A stretch of DNA of 64,000 nucleotides. It comes from G965197715 sp965247615. GTDB lineage: Bacteria > Chloroflexota > Dehalococcoidia > Lucifugimonadales > UBA1127. Made by a program: the position numbers and the translations under genes. Location: NCBI GenBank assembly GCA_965247615.1, contig OZ252022.1:2046001-2110000 (forward strand), in the 5' to 3' direction. Below are positions 1 through 8,118 of the stretch, piece by piece. Numbering within the stretch: position 1 is the first letter of the stretch; the number at the start of each line of letters is the position of its first letter. The notes beneath the pieces were generated by a model. It had not been told where the DNA came from. It saw nothing but the letters and a program-made list of their open reading frames with translations, and did no database searches.

Positions 1-424
1 CGTCGACGACACCCACACCTGGCACATCAACTACAGCTGCGTACCCCAAGAGCCCGGCGCCGAACCCCAGGGCGACGTCCCCATGAACCCCGTCGCCTTC
101 CAGGACGAGAACGGCCACGCCATCCGCAAGGGCACCCTCCCCCAGGACATGATGGCCTGGTGGACCCAGGGCCCCCTCGCCGAGCGCCACCTGGAGAAGC
201 TCGCCACCTCCGACCAGGGCGTCATCCTCTACCGCCGCCTCCTCAGAGACCAGATGCGCCTCGTCGCCGATGGCGGTGAGCCCATGAACACCTTCCGCGA
301 CCCCGCCAGGAACGTGCGCCTCAACGTCCACACCGAGCAGAACCAGTACATGATGTTCCCCAGCGAGGAGCGCGAGGGCAGCATCAAGGCATACGAGAAC
401 ACCAGGTACGTCGAAAAGGTGTAG
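1..424 (+). CDS. Rieske-type aromatic ring-hydroxylating oxygenase, C-terminal fragment (cut by window start)
   Basis: The reading frame is open from base 2 and ends in TAG at 422-424, giving about 140 C-terminal residues. It matches, block by block, the end of the complete Rieske oxygenase at 48517-49803: VDDTHTW versus IDDTHTL, GPLAERHLEKL versus GPLAERHLERL, and ILYRRLLRDQ versus ILYRRLLKQQ. The Rieske cluster and non-haem iron site would lie upstream of the window. Family members hydroxylate aromatic rings with O2 and need an electron-transfer partner, which is not seen here. The gentisate-dioxygenase-like gene begins 46 bases later on the same strand, so the two may be co-transcribed in ring hydroxylation and cleavage. 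The true start is outside the window. Confidence 0.85.
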   Translation, partial: VDDTHTWHINYSCVPQEPGAEPQGDVPMNPVAFQDENGHAIRKGTLPQDMMAWWTQGPLAERHLEKLATSDQGVILYRRLLRDQMRLVADGGEPMNTFRDPARNVRLNVHTEQNQYMMFPSEEREGSIKAYENTRYVEKV

Positions 425-469
425 CCCGGGCACACCCGTGTCGGAGCACCTCCGAAAGGGAGTAGGCCC

Positions 470-1498
470 ATGACGCAAGAGCAGGACTTCTTCGATCGCG
501 TCGCCGCCGCCAGCACGCGCCCGCTGTGGCTGTCGCACCGCGCCCCGCTGCCCCCGCAGCGCCCCTACATCTGGCGCTGGAGCCTCATGGAAGGCCTCAT
601 GAACGAGGTCATCCAGCTGGAGAGCCTCAAGGGGGCCACCGTACGCCGAGTCCTGACCCTCTCCAACCCCGGCCTCGGCCCCAACAGCCCCACCAGCAAG
701 ACCCTCTCCGCCGCCATCCAGATCGTGCCCCCCGGAGAGGTCGCCGAAGCGCACCGGCACACCGCCGCCGCCATCCGCTTCATCATCCAGGGCAACGGCG
801 CCTACACCGTCCAGGACGGGGAGCGCTTCGTCATGGAGGAGGGCGACCTCGTCCTCACCCCCAACTTCATCTGGCACGACCACGGCAACGAGACCAGCAA
901 GCCCATGATCTGGCTCGACTGCCTCGACGCACCCCTGATCGGCTACCTCGACGCCATGCTCCAGGAGCCCTTCTACGAAAACACCCAGCCCGTCACCAAG
1001 CCCGTCGGCTACACCAACAACCGCATCGGCAACGGCCTCATGCGCGGCATCACCGACACCGCCGTCAAGCCCCTGCCCATCACCTACAAGTGGCCCGAAG
1101 CCCTCCGCGCCCTCTCCGAATCGGGCTCGGAGACCCCCTTCGACGGCATCGCAATGGAGTACGTCAACCCCCTCAACGGCGGCCACACCATGCCCACCAT
1201 CGCCTGCCGCCTCCACCTCCTGCGACCCGGCGACCACACCGGCGCCCACCGCCACACCGGCAACACCGTCTACCACGTCGCCTCCGGCAGGGGCTTCTCC
1301 GTCATCGACGGCATCCGCGTCGACTGGGAGAAGGGCGACACCTTCGTCCTCCCTCCCCTCGCGTTGCATGAGCACGGCGCCGAGTCCGCCGGGGACGCCG
1401 TCCTCTTCTCGCTCAGTGACATTCCCGTCCTCGAAGCCCTGCAGCTCTACCGGGAAGAGGAGGGTTCGCCTCAAGAGGTCGCGGAGGTCCTGGCGTAG
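470..1498 (+). CDS. Double-cupin protein, gentisate 1,2-dioxygenase-like
   Basis: 342 aa, close to the usual 340-370 aa of gentisate or 1-hydroxy-2-naphthoate dioxygenases. It has two cupin barrels. The first carries HRH at residues 95-97 and WHDHG at 135-139; the second carries HRH at 260-262 and LHEHG at 299-303. These are the expected Fe(II)-binding histidines of each barrel. The text around HRHTAAAIRF and PNFIWHDHGNE is typical of gentisate dioxygenase. The likely reaction is O2-dependent ring opening of gentisate or a related hydroxylated aromatic acid in the cytoplasm. The ATG at 470 follows AAAGGGA at 455-461. It lies between a Rieske oxygenase and a dihydrodiol-dehydrogenase-like gene, which fits aromatic degradation. 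The exact substrate is inferred only. Confidence 0.8.
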   Translation: MTQEQDFFDRVAAASTRPLWLSHRAPLPPQRPYIWRWSLMEGLMNEVIQLESLKGATVRRVLTLSNPGLGPNSPTSKTLSAAIQIVPPGEVAEAHRHTAAAIRFIIQGNGAYTVQDGERFVMEEGDLVLTPNFIWHDHGNETSKPMIWLDCLDAPLIGYLDAMLQEPFYENTQPVTKPVGYTNNRIGNGLMRGITDTAVKPLPITYKWPEALRALSESGSETPFDGIAMEYVNPLNGGHTMPTIACRLHLLRPGDHTGAHRHTGNTVYHVASGRGFSVIDGIRVDWEKGDTFVLPPLALHEHGAESAGDAVLFSLSDIPVLEALQLYREEEGSPQEVAEVLA

Positions 1499-1536
1499 CC
1501 GCCGCCCCTCCACAGGAACAATTCTCACGCGCTACT

Positions 1537-1564
1537 GAGGGCTGCCCGCCTCCGGGCGGCCCTC
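1537..1564 (+). terminator. Intergenic hairpin between cupin and dehydrogenase genes
   Basis: A 12-bp stem (1537-1548 with 1553-1564, one G-T pair) closes a CCTC tetraloop. It has no T-run, so it may be a weak terminator, processing or mRNA-stability hairpin rather than a strong intrinsic terminator. Confidence 0.4.
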
Positions 1565-1583
1565 GGTACGAAGGTGACCCGTT

Positions 1584-2831
1584 ATGTCCACACAGCAGAC
1601 ACCGTCACCGGCCCCCCCAAAGCCCTTGAAAATGGGCATGATCGGCATCGGCGTTGGCGCCGGCCAGATCCTGCCCGCCATGCACTCCATGCCGGAGATC
1701 GAGCTCGTCGCCGGCGCCGACGTCAACCCCCGCGTCCTCGGCGCATTCCGCGAACGCTACCCCGACGCCCGCGCCTATGACAGCGCCGAGGCCCTCTGCG
1801 CCGACCCGGACGTCGAGGCCGTCTGGGTCGCCACCCCCAACAACCTCCACTGCCCCCACGTCGTCCTCGTCGCCCAGAGCGGCAAGCACGTCGTTTCGGA
1901 AAAGCCCATGGCCGTCACCCTCAGCGAGGCGGAGCAGATGGTTGGCGCCGCAGAAACCAATGGCGTCAAGCTCCTCTGCGGTCACACCCTGGGCTTCAGC
2001 CCCCCCATCCGCGAAATGCGGCGCGTCATCCGCTCCGGCAGGCTGGGTCCCCTCCACGCCATCAACAACTGGGCCTTCACGGACTGGATGCTCCAGGCCA
2101 GACAGCCTGAGGAGCTGGACGAGACCAGGGGCGGCGGCCTCCTCTACCGCCAGGGGCCGCACCAGATAGACAGCATCCGCCTCCTGGGCAACGGCATGGT
2201 CAGGAGCGTCCGCGGCACGGTGGGCGTCTGGTGGGAAGAACGCGCGGCCCCCGGCTACTACTCCGCCTTCTTGGAGTTCGAGAACGGCGCCACCGCCACC
2301 GTCACCAACAGCGGCTACGGCTACACCATGGCCGCCGAGCTGGTCCCCTGGGGCAACGAGCGCGGCATCCTCGCCGCCTACACCCCCGAGCAGCGCATCG
2401 AAATCCGGCGCCAGATACGGGCCGGCACCCGCGACGAGATGGCCGACAAGGACAACCTGCGCATCGGCAGCGCCGGAGAGCGCCGCACGCCCCGACCCGA
2501 CGGCTCCGCCGGCCAGCCCTGGGTCCCCGCCAACCTCGGCATCCTCATCGCCACCTGCGAGCGCGGCGAGCTCCGCCAGTCCCAGCACGGCCTCTACGTC
2601 TACAGCGACGAAGGCAAGGAGGACGTCCCCCTGGAGGGCCGGGCCTTCAACACCGGCCTCGAAGACCTCATGGAGCTCTACAACGCCGTCCGCCTGGACA
2701 AGCCCGTCTATCACGACGGCGCCTGGGGCATGGCCACCCTGGAGGTCATCCTCGCCATCTCGCAGTCCTCAAGGGAGCGCCGCGAGGTCCTCCTCTCCCA
2801 CCAGGTCCCCATGTCCGACGACTATGACTAG
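1584..2831 (+). CDS. Gfo/Idh/MocA-family NAD(P)-dependent oxidoreductase
   Basis: 415 aa. The N-terminal Rossmann fold is marked by GIGVGAG (residues 21-27), and the family EKP signature lies at 106-108 (SEKPMAVTLSEAE). The C-terminal alpha/beta dimerisation domain includes GGGLLYRQGPHQIDSIRLLG. The family oxidises or reduces sugars, inositols and cis-dihydrodiols using NAD(P). One branch acts on 4,5-dihydro-4,5-dihydroxyphthalate, which would fit the preceding Rieske and dioxygenase genes (inference). The ATG follows GAAGGTGA at 1570-1577. Two paralogues with the same WMMRP/GGGVTFRQG-like blocks occur at 8636-9844 and 26251-27486. Confidence 0.85.
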   Translation: MSTQQTPSPAPPKPLKMGMIGIGVGAGQILPAMHSMPEIELVAGADVNPRVLGAFRERYPDARAYDSAEALCADPDVEAVWVATPNNLHCPHVVLVAQSGKHVVSEKPMAVTLSEAEQMVGAAETNGVKLLCGHTLGFSPPIREMRRVIRSGRLGPLHAINNWAFTDWMLQARQPEELDETRGGGLLYRQGPHQIDSIRLLGNGMVRSVRGTVGVWWEERAAPGYYSAFLEFENGATATVTNSGYGYTMAAELVPWGNERGILAAYTPEQRIEIRRQIRAGTRDEMADKDNLRIGSAGERRTPRPDGSAGQPWVPANLGILIATCERGELRQSQHGLYVYSDEGKEDVPLEGRAFNTGLEDLMELYNAVRLDKPVYHDGAWGMATLEVILAISQSSRERREVLLSHQVPMSDDYD

Positions 2832-2882
2832 CCGCCCCTCCGGCGCCCGCCGCGCCGGACCCCTACCCTCCACCCCCATCAC

Positions 2883-2910
2883 TTGACCTCTGCGAAATTG
2901 CGTATATCAT
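2883..2910 (+). promoter_or_regulatory. Sigma70-type promoter for dienelactone hydrolase gene
   Basis: TTGACC (2883-2888) and TATCAT (2905-2910) are separated by 16 bp, about 44 bases upstream of the ATG at 2954. Confidence 0.6.
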
Positions 2911-2953
2911 TGAAAGGCTGCCTGCAGCACACTCGTATTGAAGGAGAAGATCC

Positions 2954-3673
2954 ATGACCTCGCCTGCAAACCCAAATCTGGCGCCCGGCGCGGAAGTTGA
3001 GGGGCAGGACGTCGCCGTCCCCGCCGACGGCGCTGATCTCAGCGCCTACGTGTCCCAGCCCAAGGGCGGCGGCGCCACAGCCGGCGTCATCGTTATCCAC
3101 GAAAACCGCGGCCTCATGCCCTACCTCCGCGACGTCGCCGACGGACTCGCCAGCAACGGCTATCTCGCCATCGCCCCGGACCTTCTCTCCCGCGACGGCG
3201 GCACCGCCAGCATCGAGGACATCCCCGCCGCCCTCCAGGGAATCCCCCGGGAGCGCCACGTCGGTGACGTCCAGAGTGTCGCCAAGTGGCTCCAGAGCCA
3301 GCCCGGCATCTCTAGCTTCGGCATCATCGGCTTCTGCTTCGGCGGCGCCATCGTCTGGCGCTTTGCCACCGAGAACCCGGACCTGGCCGCGGCCGTCCCC
3401 TTCTACGGCGCCAACCCCCCCCTCGATGCCGTGCCCAACATCAAGGCCGCCGTCTACGCCATCTACGGTGAGACCGACGAACGCATCAACGCCGGCATAC
3501 CGGACGTCACCCAGGCCCTCAACGCCGCCGGCACAACCCACGACATGAAGGTCTACGCCGGCGCCGGCCACGCCTTCCACAACCACACCAACCCGCCCGA
3601 CCGCTACAACGCAACCGCCGCCAAGGAAGCCTGGGGAGACGCCCTGGCCTGGTTCAAGCAGCACCTCGGCTGA
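2954..3673 (+). CDS. Dienelactone hydrolase family protein (carboxymethylenebutenolidase-like)
   Basis: 239 aa, the usual size of the alpha/beta-hydrolase DLH family. The nucleophile is Cys128 in GFCFGG, and the triad is completed by Asp175 (GETDER) and His206 (GAGHAFHN). An early Glu in VIHENRG is the conserved DLH motif that keeps the cysteine in a resting state. Family members hydrolyse the lactone of dienelactones formed in catechol or hydroxyquinol cleavage. GAAGGAGAAG at about 2938-2947 precedes the ATG at a good distance. It has its own promoter and a strong terminator, so it is probably a single-gene unit. Confidence 0.85.
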   Translation: MTSPANPNLAPGAEVEGQDVAVPADGADLSAYVSQPKGGGATAGVIVIHENRGLMPYLRDVADGLASNGYLAIAPDLLSRDGGTASIEDIPAALQGIPRERHVGDVQSVAKWLQSQPGISSFGIIGFCFGGAIVWRFATENPDLAAAVPFYGANPPLDAVPNIKAAVYAIYGETDERINAGIPDVTQALNAAGTTHDMKVYAGAGHAFHNHTNPPDRYNATAAKEAWGDALAWFKQHLG

Positions 3674-3706
3674 TTCCCGCGTCCAGAGCCCCGACTCGTA
3701 GACAAC

Positions 3707-3740
3707 ACAGCCAGGAGCGCGCGCTCCTGGCTGTTCCATT
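3707..3740 (+). terminator. Perfect palindromic terminator after dienelactone hydrolase gene
   Basis: A perfect 14-bp inverted repeat (3707-3720 with 3721-3734, centre GCGC) is followed by TCCATTT. It lies 34 bases after the stop codon. Confidence 0.7.
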
Positions 3741-3888
3741 TCGCGCACACGCGGCCTGTCGTGCAACCCACCCCCGCAATGAGCGTCTTCCAGTCCGTAG
3801 CCACGCCCTCCCGCTAGCGCAAATTGACAAACTCCCTATAATAAGGACGAAACAGAGACCGCCCCAGTCGGAAAACAGAGGAGGACCT

Positions 3889-4935
3889 ATGGCCACCATC
3901 GACTCCGATGCCCACGTCATCGAGACCGACCAGACCTGGGACTACATGGACGAGTCCGAGGCCCGGTACAAGCCCCTCACCCTCACCCCCAGGAATGGGG
4001 ACGGCAACCGCCTCTTCTGGTCCATCGACGGCAAGCTCAAGCCGCGCCGCACCAACGTCGGCGGCGACACCACCGAGGTCTCCCGCGAGTTGCTAGACGT
4101 CAGCGCGCGCCTCGCCCACATGGACGAGCTCGGCGTCGACATCCAGGTCCTCTTCCCCACCATCTACACCCGCAAGATCGCCGACGACCCTGCCGCAGAC
4201 CTCGCCCTCGGCAAGAGCTACAACCGCTGGATGGCCGACATCTGGAAGCAGGGCCACGACCGCCTCCGCTGGGTCGCCATCCCCCCCCTCATGGACCTCT
4301 CCAAGGCCCCCGCCGAGCTCGAGTTCGCCAAGGAGAACGGCGCCTGCGGCATCTTCATGCGCGGCTTCGAAGGTGACCGCCAGCTCTCCGACCCCTACTT
4401 CTTCCCCCTCTACGACGTCGCCTCCAGCCTCGACCTCGCCATCGCCGTCCACGCCGGCAGCGCCAATCCCGCCGTCGCCAACTTCCTCGGCTTCGGCAGC
4501 GACGGCGGCAGCTTCCTCGTCTCCAAGCTCCCCGTCATGAGCTCCTTCCACACCCTCCTCCTCCACGAGATCCCCACCCGCTTCCCCAAGCTCCGCTTCG
4601 GCTTCGTCGAGGCCAGCGCCCAGTGGGTCCCCCACGTCCTCCATGACATCGTTCGCCGCACCGCCCACCGCCAGGGCCGCCACCTCCAGGGCCGCGTCAC
4701 CGGCGACATCCTCCGCGACAACCGCCTCTTCGTCGCCTGCCAGACCGACGACGACATCCCCTATGTCGTCCAGTACGCCGGCGAGGACAACCTCGTCATG
4801 GGCACCGACTATGGCCACGCCGACACCACCGCGGAGCTCGAGGCCCTCTCCACGCTGCGCAAGACTAGCCCCGTCGACTCCCGCGTCGTCGACAAGATCC
4901 TCGACGACAACGCCCGCGCCCTCTACTCCCTGTGA
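3889..4935 (+). CDS. Amidohydrolase-family (ACMSD-like TIM barrel) protein
   Basis: 348 aa. The start has the metal-site DSDAHV (residues 5-10), then IAVHAGS (His188), FGFVEASAQW and the late metal Asp in MGTDYGH (Asp307). This order is that of amidohydrolase_2 (PF04909) proteins such as aminocarboxymuconate-semialdehyde decarboxylase and 2,3-dihydroxybenzoate decarboxylase. The likely role is metal-dependent non-oxidative decarboxylation or hydration of an aromatic or ring-cleaved acid; the substrate cannot be read from the sequence. GAGGA at about 3880 supports the ATG. TATAAT at 3837-3842 may be its -10 box. Related proteins lie at 44642-45682 and 63404-64000. Confidence 0.8.
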   Translation: MATIDSDAHVIETDQTWDYMDESEARYKPLTLTPRNGDGNRLFWSIDGKLKPRRTNVGGDTTEVSRELLDVSARLAHMDELGVDIQVLFPTIYTRKIADDPAADLALGKSYNRWMADIWKQGHDRLRWVAIPPLMDLSKAPAELEFAKENGACGIFMRGFEGDRQLSDPYFFPLYDVASSLDLAIAVHAGSANPAVANFLGFGSDGGSFLVSKLPVMSSFHTLLLHEIPTRFPKLRFGFVEASAQWVPHVLHDIVRRTAHRQGRHLQGRVTGDILRDNRLFVACQTDDDIPYVVQYAGEDNLVMGTDYGHADTTAELEALSTLRKTSPVDSRVVDKILDDNARALYSL

Positions 4936-5007
4936 GCGCCCTCCCCCCGCTATGAGCCCGGGCCCCAGGGCCTGAGAAACAGCAAAGAACAATTGGGAGG
5001 CGGCGTG

Positions 5008-5742
5008 ATGACCCAAGTAGGCAACGGCAAGGGGTACGGCCACCGGGCCCGCATAGGGTACACGTCGCCCCCCATAACCTCCGAGATCTTCCCCTACGAG
5101 TTCTACAAGCTGGCCCCCGAGGGAGTCACCCTCCTCCTCACCTCCCTCGACGTCTGGGACCACACCGCAGCGGAGCTGGAGGACAGCTACAAGCGCACGC
5201 TGCGCGCCTCCCAAGCCATGGGCGAGGCCGGCGCCAACCTCATCGTCCTTGGCGGCGGCCCGGTCCTCGGCGCCAGGGGCGACAGCAACGTCGGCGATCT
5301 AGTAGAGGCCGCGAAGGAGGCCTCCGGCGTCCCCGTGACCACGGTCCTCTCGGCCTACGCCGAAGCCCTAAAAGCCGTCGGCGCCAAGAGAATCGTCTCC
5401 ATCAACCCTGCCCATACCGGCACGGACGCCACCGTACAGCGGACGGAAGGCATCGAGGTCTTGGGCGTCAGGCCCCTCGGCGACGGCCAGTTCGTCGGCT
5501 CCACCCGCGTCCCCTCCCAGGAGGTCATGGACGCGGGCCGGGAGCTGATCAAAGCACATCCCCAGGCGGACACCATCTGGATCGGTTGGCCCCATCGCGC
5601 CTCAGTGGACCGGATCGAGGCCATGGAGCAGGAGATGGGCGTCAATGTCGTCAGCGCAACCCAGGCCATCGTCTGGCACGCCCTCCGCCGCTGCGGCATA
5701 CCCGACGCCATCCCCGGCTACGGCCGCCTCATGCGCCAGTAG
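5008..5742 (+). CDS. Asp/Glu racemase superfamily protein (arylmalonate decarboxylase/maleate isomerase-like) without the usual cysteines
   Basis: 244 aa from the ATG at 5008, which follows GGGAGG at 4995-5000; an upstream TTG at 4993 would place the SD inside the gene. The fold signature is clear: IGYTSPPITSEIFPYEFY, GANLIVLGGGPVLG, then VNVVSATQAIVWHALRRCGI near the C-terminus, as in maleate isomerase and arylmalonate decarboxylase. In those enzymes the catalytic Cys follow the two central strands (as in GCTS and SCTN). Here the corresponding text reads LGGGPV and WIGWPH, so both appear to be replaced. The only late Cys is in RRCGI. The gene is convergent with the selenoprotein gene. It may be an alternative-mechanism decarboxylase/isomerase or a binding protein. 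Confidence 0.7.
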   Translation: MTQVGNGKGYGHRARIGYTSPPITSEIFPYEFYKLAPEGVTLLLTSLDVWDHTAAELEDSYKRTLRASQAMGEAGANLIVLGGGPVLGARGDSNVGDLVEAAKEASGVPVTTVLSAYAEALKAVGAKRIVSINPAHTGTDATVQRTEGIEVLGVRPLGDGQFVGSTRVPSQEVMDAGRELIKAHPQADTIWIGWPHRASVDRIEAMEQEMGVNVVSATQAIVWHALRRCGIPDAIPGYGRLMRQ

Positions 5743-5777
5743 TGCCACCCCGGCCCCTGCTCATGGCCTAGGGGCCG

Positions 5778-5804
5778 CTCATGGTGAGCCTGTCGCACCA
5801 AATG
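5778..5804. repeat. Dispersed repeat module D, copy 1
   Basis: The reverse complement reads CATTTGGTGCGACAGGCTCA then CCATGAG. It aligns over 27 bases with the copy at 8487-8513 and is followed 36 bases later by a REP-like core. Confidence 0.5.
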
Positions 5805-5839
5805 GGGGGCCTGCCCACTCCGCCTACTCTCCCCCGCAA

Positions 5840-5857
5840 GCCGCCGCGCTAGCGACC
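5840..5857. repeat. REP-like palindrome A, copy 1
   Basis: Core GCCGCCGCGCTAGCGACC, just after the 3' end of the selenoprotein gene. One of about twelve intergenic copies. Confidence 0.6.
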
Positions 5858-5862
5858 CGCCG

Positions 5863-6858
5863 CTACACCTTCACCCCGGCGCGGCGATCTCGCAGAATGT
5901 GGGAGTAGTCCTCTCGACGCCACCGGTAGGGCAGGCTCACCAGGCTTCCCGGCTCCGTCGCCGTCTCAAGGATGCGCAGCGCGTCCTCCGCTATCACCCG
6001 TTGCTGCTCCGCGTTGCCCGGCTCCCCCATCGGCCGCCCAAACGGGAACCGGACAGCGGCCACCCGTGGCGGCCGGATCCGCTCCGCCACCTGCGCGTAC
6101 ATCATAACCTGCACCGTCGGGATGCCCTCCGCCTCGATGGCCCTCGCTATCAGTCCCCCGGACCGATTGCACACCGGTCAGGTGGATGTCAGCACCGCCG
6201 CCTGCACGCCGTCCGCCTTCAACCGGCGGGCCACCTCCGGGGCGGTCTCGGTCATCAGCAGGTCCGGCCGCTGGATGAAGCCCATGAACGAGTAGTTGTC
6301 CTCCGCCAGCTCGCCGATCACCCCCTCACGTTCCAGCTCGATGAAGCGGTCCAGGGGGAACACGCAGTTGATGTCCTCCCGCGGCCCGGACAGGTCATAG
6401 TGGAGGTGGGCCACCTTGATGCGTTCGCGGGGCGCACTCTTCGGGATGACGCGGTACGACCAGTCGCCCTGACGCTCGGGCCCGTCCGTCTCGAAGGGCT
6501 CCTGGTCGTCCAGGTAGAAGCCTCCCGTGGTCACCAGGGCGATCTTGGACCTGCCGATGGGCGCCAGAAGCGCGGCCCAGGGCGTTGCCGCCTCCACCTC
6601 CGGGAGGCGCGCCCGCTCCCCTGCAAGCTGCACCCCCTTCTCCTCCCACTCCTCCAGGAAGTCGGACAGGCCGTCGAGACTGCCGCTCTCCCTGGCCTCC
6701 ACGGCCCTGACGAACAGCCCCCGGAGGAACTCAGCCTGCTCCTCCTCCGGCATCTGCTGCTCAACGTAGCGTATCCGGGAGAAGCCGGACACAATCGCCC
6801 CGCTTTCCCCCACATTCGGGGCTGCCAGGACCTGCTTGAGCACTTCCGCAGCTTCCAT
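5863..6858 (-). CDS. Glycine/sarcosine/betaine/D-proline reductase-type selenoprotein (GrdB/PrdB family), UGA = selenocysteine
   Basis: 331 residues if the in-frame TGA at 6178-6180 is read as Sec (residue 227). Upstream and downstream halves are in the same frame and join as AVLTST-U-PVCNRSGGLIAR, a U-x-x-C redox motif in the position used by GrdB/PrdB selenoproteins. Other family blocks are KVAHLHYDLSGPREDINCVFPLDR and IEAEGIPTVQV. A perfectly placed hairpin follows the UGA (separate entry). The ATG at 6858 follows AGGGGGA. Known relatives reduce glycine, betaine or D-proline with a selenol that attacks the substrate, usually in anaerobes. Here the neighbours are oxygenase-type genes, so the substrate is open. 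It is shorter than GrdB (about 430 aa). A nonsense mutation of a Cys codon is the alternative, less likely given the hairpin and the intact 3' half. Confidence 0.85.
6149..6167 (-). promoter_or_regulatory. Bacterial SECIS-like hairpin
   Basis: On the minus strand the 19-mer ATCGGTCCGGGGGACTGAT folds into an 8-bp stem (one G-U pair) with a GGG loop. The loop begins 18 nt after the UGA at 6180-6178. This meets the published bacterial SECIS rules: apical loop 16-37 nt downstream and a G among the first two loop bases. Confidence 0.7.
6178..6180 (-). other. Recoded UGA (selenocysteine codon)
   Basis: In-frame TGA on the minus strand between ACC (Thr) and CCG (Pro) of the GrdB/PrdB-like gene. The following residues give Sec-Pro-Val-Cys. 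Confidence 0.8.
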
Positions 6859-6910
6859 CGTTCCCCCTATCCCAAGCTCCTACCGCGCGCTGCGGTCTAC
6901 ACCGGCCCCC

Positions 6911-8053
6911 CTACTTCTCTTCGTTGTAGGTCCACTCAAACCGGGGGTCCTGGTATGCCTCGTCGGGCATACTGCTGGTGAGCCCCCGCTGCGCAAGCTC
7001 GTCCTGGAACTTCTGGCGGATCCAGGGGTCCTCGTCGGGGTACTCGATCTGGTCCCGCGCCGGGTCCACCGCCTCCGCCCCCATGTTGATGAGCCGGGGT
7101 GAGTGCAGGGCCAGGTACCTGCCATCCGTGGAGCCAACGTTGAAGTGCTGGTGGAACCACCTGTTCGGCGGGACGAACACGCTGCCCTCGTGCCACGGTA
7201 CGACGATCTTCTCCGACCCCTCGGGCCACATCACGGAGTAGCCCTCACCCGCAGGGATGATGATGACCACCCCCGGCCCGTGCCGGTGCCCCTTCTTGTA
7301 GCTCCTCGCCGGGAAGACCGACATGTGCGCCCAATTCTCCGAGCCCGGGAACTTGACGGACACGACATGCCCCCCTGCGCCGCGGCCCCAGAACGGCACC
7401 AGCTTGTCCCACGCGCGCATGTCCGGGAAGAAGTTGCCCACCCATACCTCCTGGAATCCCGTGGCCCTGTTGGGGTCCATCGAGACCCGCTGGGCCTTGG
7501 CCTCCGAGTAGAACTCGCCATCCCCGCCGGACAGCCGGCCCGCGTCCTCGTGGGGGTTGTTGAAGAAGAAGCTAGGGTCCGCCAGCGTCAGCATCGCCAG
7601 CGGGAGATAGTTCTGATGCAGCAGCCGCACCGGCCGATCGCCCTGCGTGTTGGTCAGCTGCACCGTGTGGCTGTGGGGGAGCAGGAACATGCTGTGCTTC
7701 TGCCACTCGAAGGTCCTGGGCGCCTGGTTCCCGCCCCCTGAGACCGTTGCCAGCCCGCGGCCGTCGGCCACGTACACAATCTCGTCCAGGGCAAACTTGA
7801 GCGGAGGGAGGGTCTTACCCGGCGGGATCTCCGTGACGCGCGCCTCTGTGATCCCTTCCTGGCCGGCCAGCTGCAGGAAGGCCGCATTGCACTCCCGCTC
7901 CGGCCACCAGCCCAACTCGACGGTCCGCACGTCCTCCACGAAGTACCCGCGATGAATCGGCACCCCCAGCGTGCGGATCCACTGGTCATGGGGCGACATC
8001 GCCATCAAACGCTCTTCCGCCGGACTCGGGCCTGCTGTTTGGGTCTGTGTCAT
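6911..8053 (-). CDS. Double-cupin domain protein, paralogue 1
   Basis: 380 aa. Cupin 1 is seen as LKFALDEIVYVADGRGLATV with HSMFLLPHSHTVQL, and cupin 2 as YKKGHRHGPGVVIIIPAGEG with FVPPNRWFHQHFN. The C-terminus carries IEYPDEDPWIRQKFQDEL, matching VEYEDEDPRILELFEEE of the two cupin paralogues at 57717-58859 and 62255-63373. The family is not one I can name. It resembles no well-known dioxygenase in full length, but the GHRH and HQH residues of cupin 2 could bind a metal. AGGAGGGTGA precedes the ATG at 8053. It is followed after 52 bases by the selenoprotein gene on the same strand, so the two probably form an operon. Confidence 0.75.
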   Translation of the reverse strand: MTQTQTAGPSPAEERLMAMSPHDQWIRTLGVPIHRGYFVEDVRTVELGWWPERECNAAFLQLAGQEGITEARVTEIPPGKTLPPLKFALDEIVYVADGRGLATVSGGGNQAPRTFEWQKHSMFLLPHSHTVQLTNTQGDRPVRLLHQNYLPLAMLTLADPSFFFNNPHEDAGRLSGGDGEFYSEAKAQRVSMDPNRATGFQEVWVGNFFPDMRAWDKLVPFWGRGAGGHVVSVKFPGSENWAHMSVFPARSYKKGHRHGPGVVIIIPAGEGYSVMWPEGSEKIVVPWHEGSVFVPPNRWFHQHFNVGSTDGRYLALHSPRLINMGAEAVDPARDQIEYPDEDPWIRQKFQDELAQRGLTSSMPDEAYQDPRFEWTYNEEK

Positions 8054-8083
8054 GTCTATTCACCCTCCTTTAGAGTCTCGTGC

Positions 8084-8112
8084 AACGTAATCCTCCCCAT
8101 ACACCCTGTCAA
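8084..8112 (-). promoter_or_regulatory. Promoter of the cupin/selenoprotein operon
   Basis: Read on the minus strand: TTGACA (8112-8107), a 17-bp spacer, TACGTT (8089-8084). The start codon is at 8053. Confidence 0.55.
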
Positions 8113-8118
8113 GGCGCG

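Noticed and set aside
1605..2714. 369-aa minus-strand frame opposite the dehydrogenase gene
   Set aside because: Gly/Ala/Val-rich shadow of the real gene, a common effect of high-GC codon use.
3824..3842. TTGACA and TATAAT in front of the amidohydrolase gene
   Set aside because: Both boxes are perfect but only 7 bp apart, which is too short for a sigma70 promoter. Only the TATAAT is mentioned as a possible -10.
6178..6180. UGA as a plain stop splitting two genes
   Set aside because: Both halves are one frame of one family, the second has no start with an SD, and a SECIS-like hairpin is present.
5899..6981. 360-aa plus-strand frame opposite the selenoprotein gene
   Set aside because: It is antisense to the GrdB/PrdB-like gene, rich in Arg/Pro/His and without SD or family resemblance.
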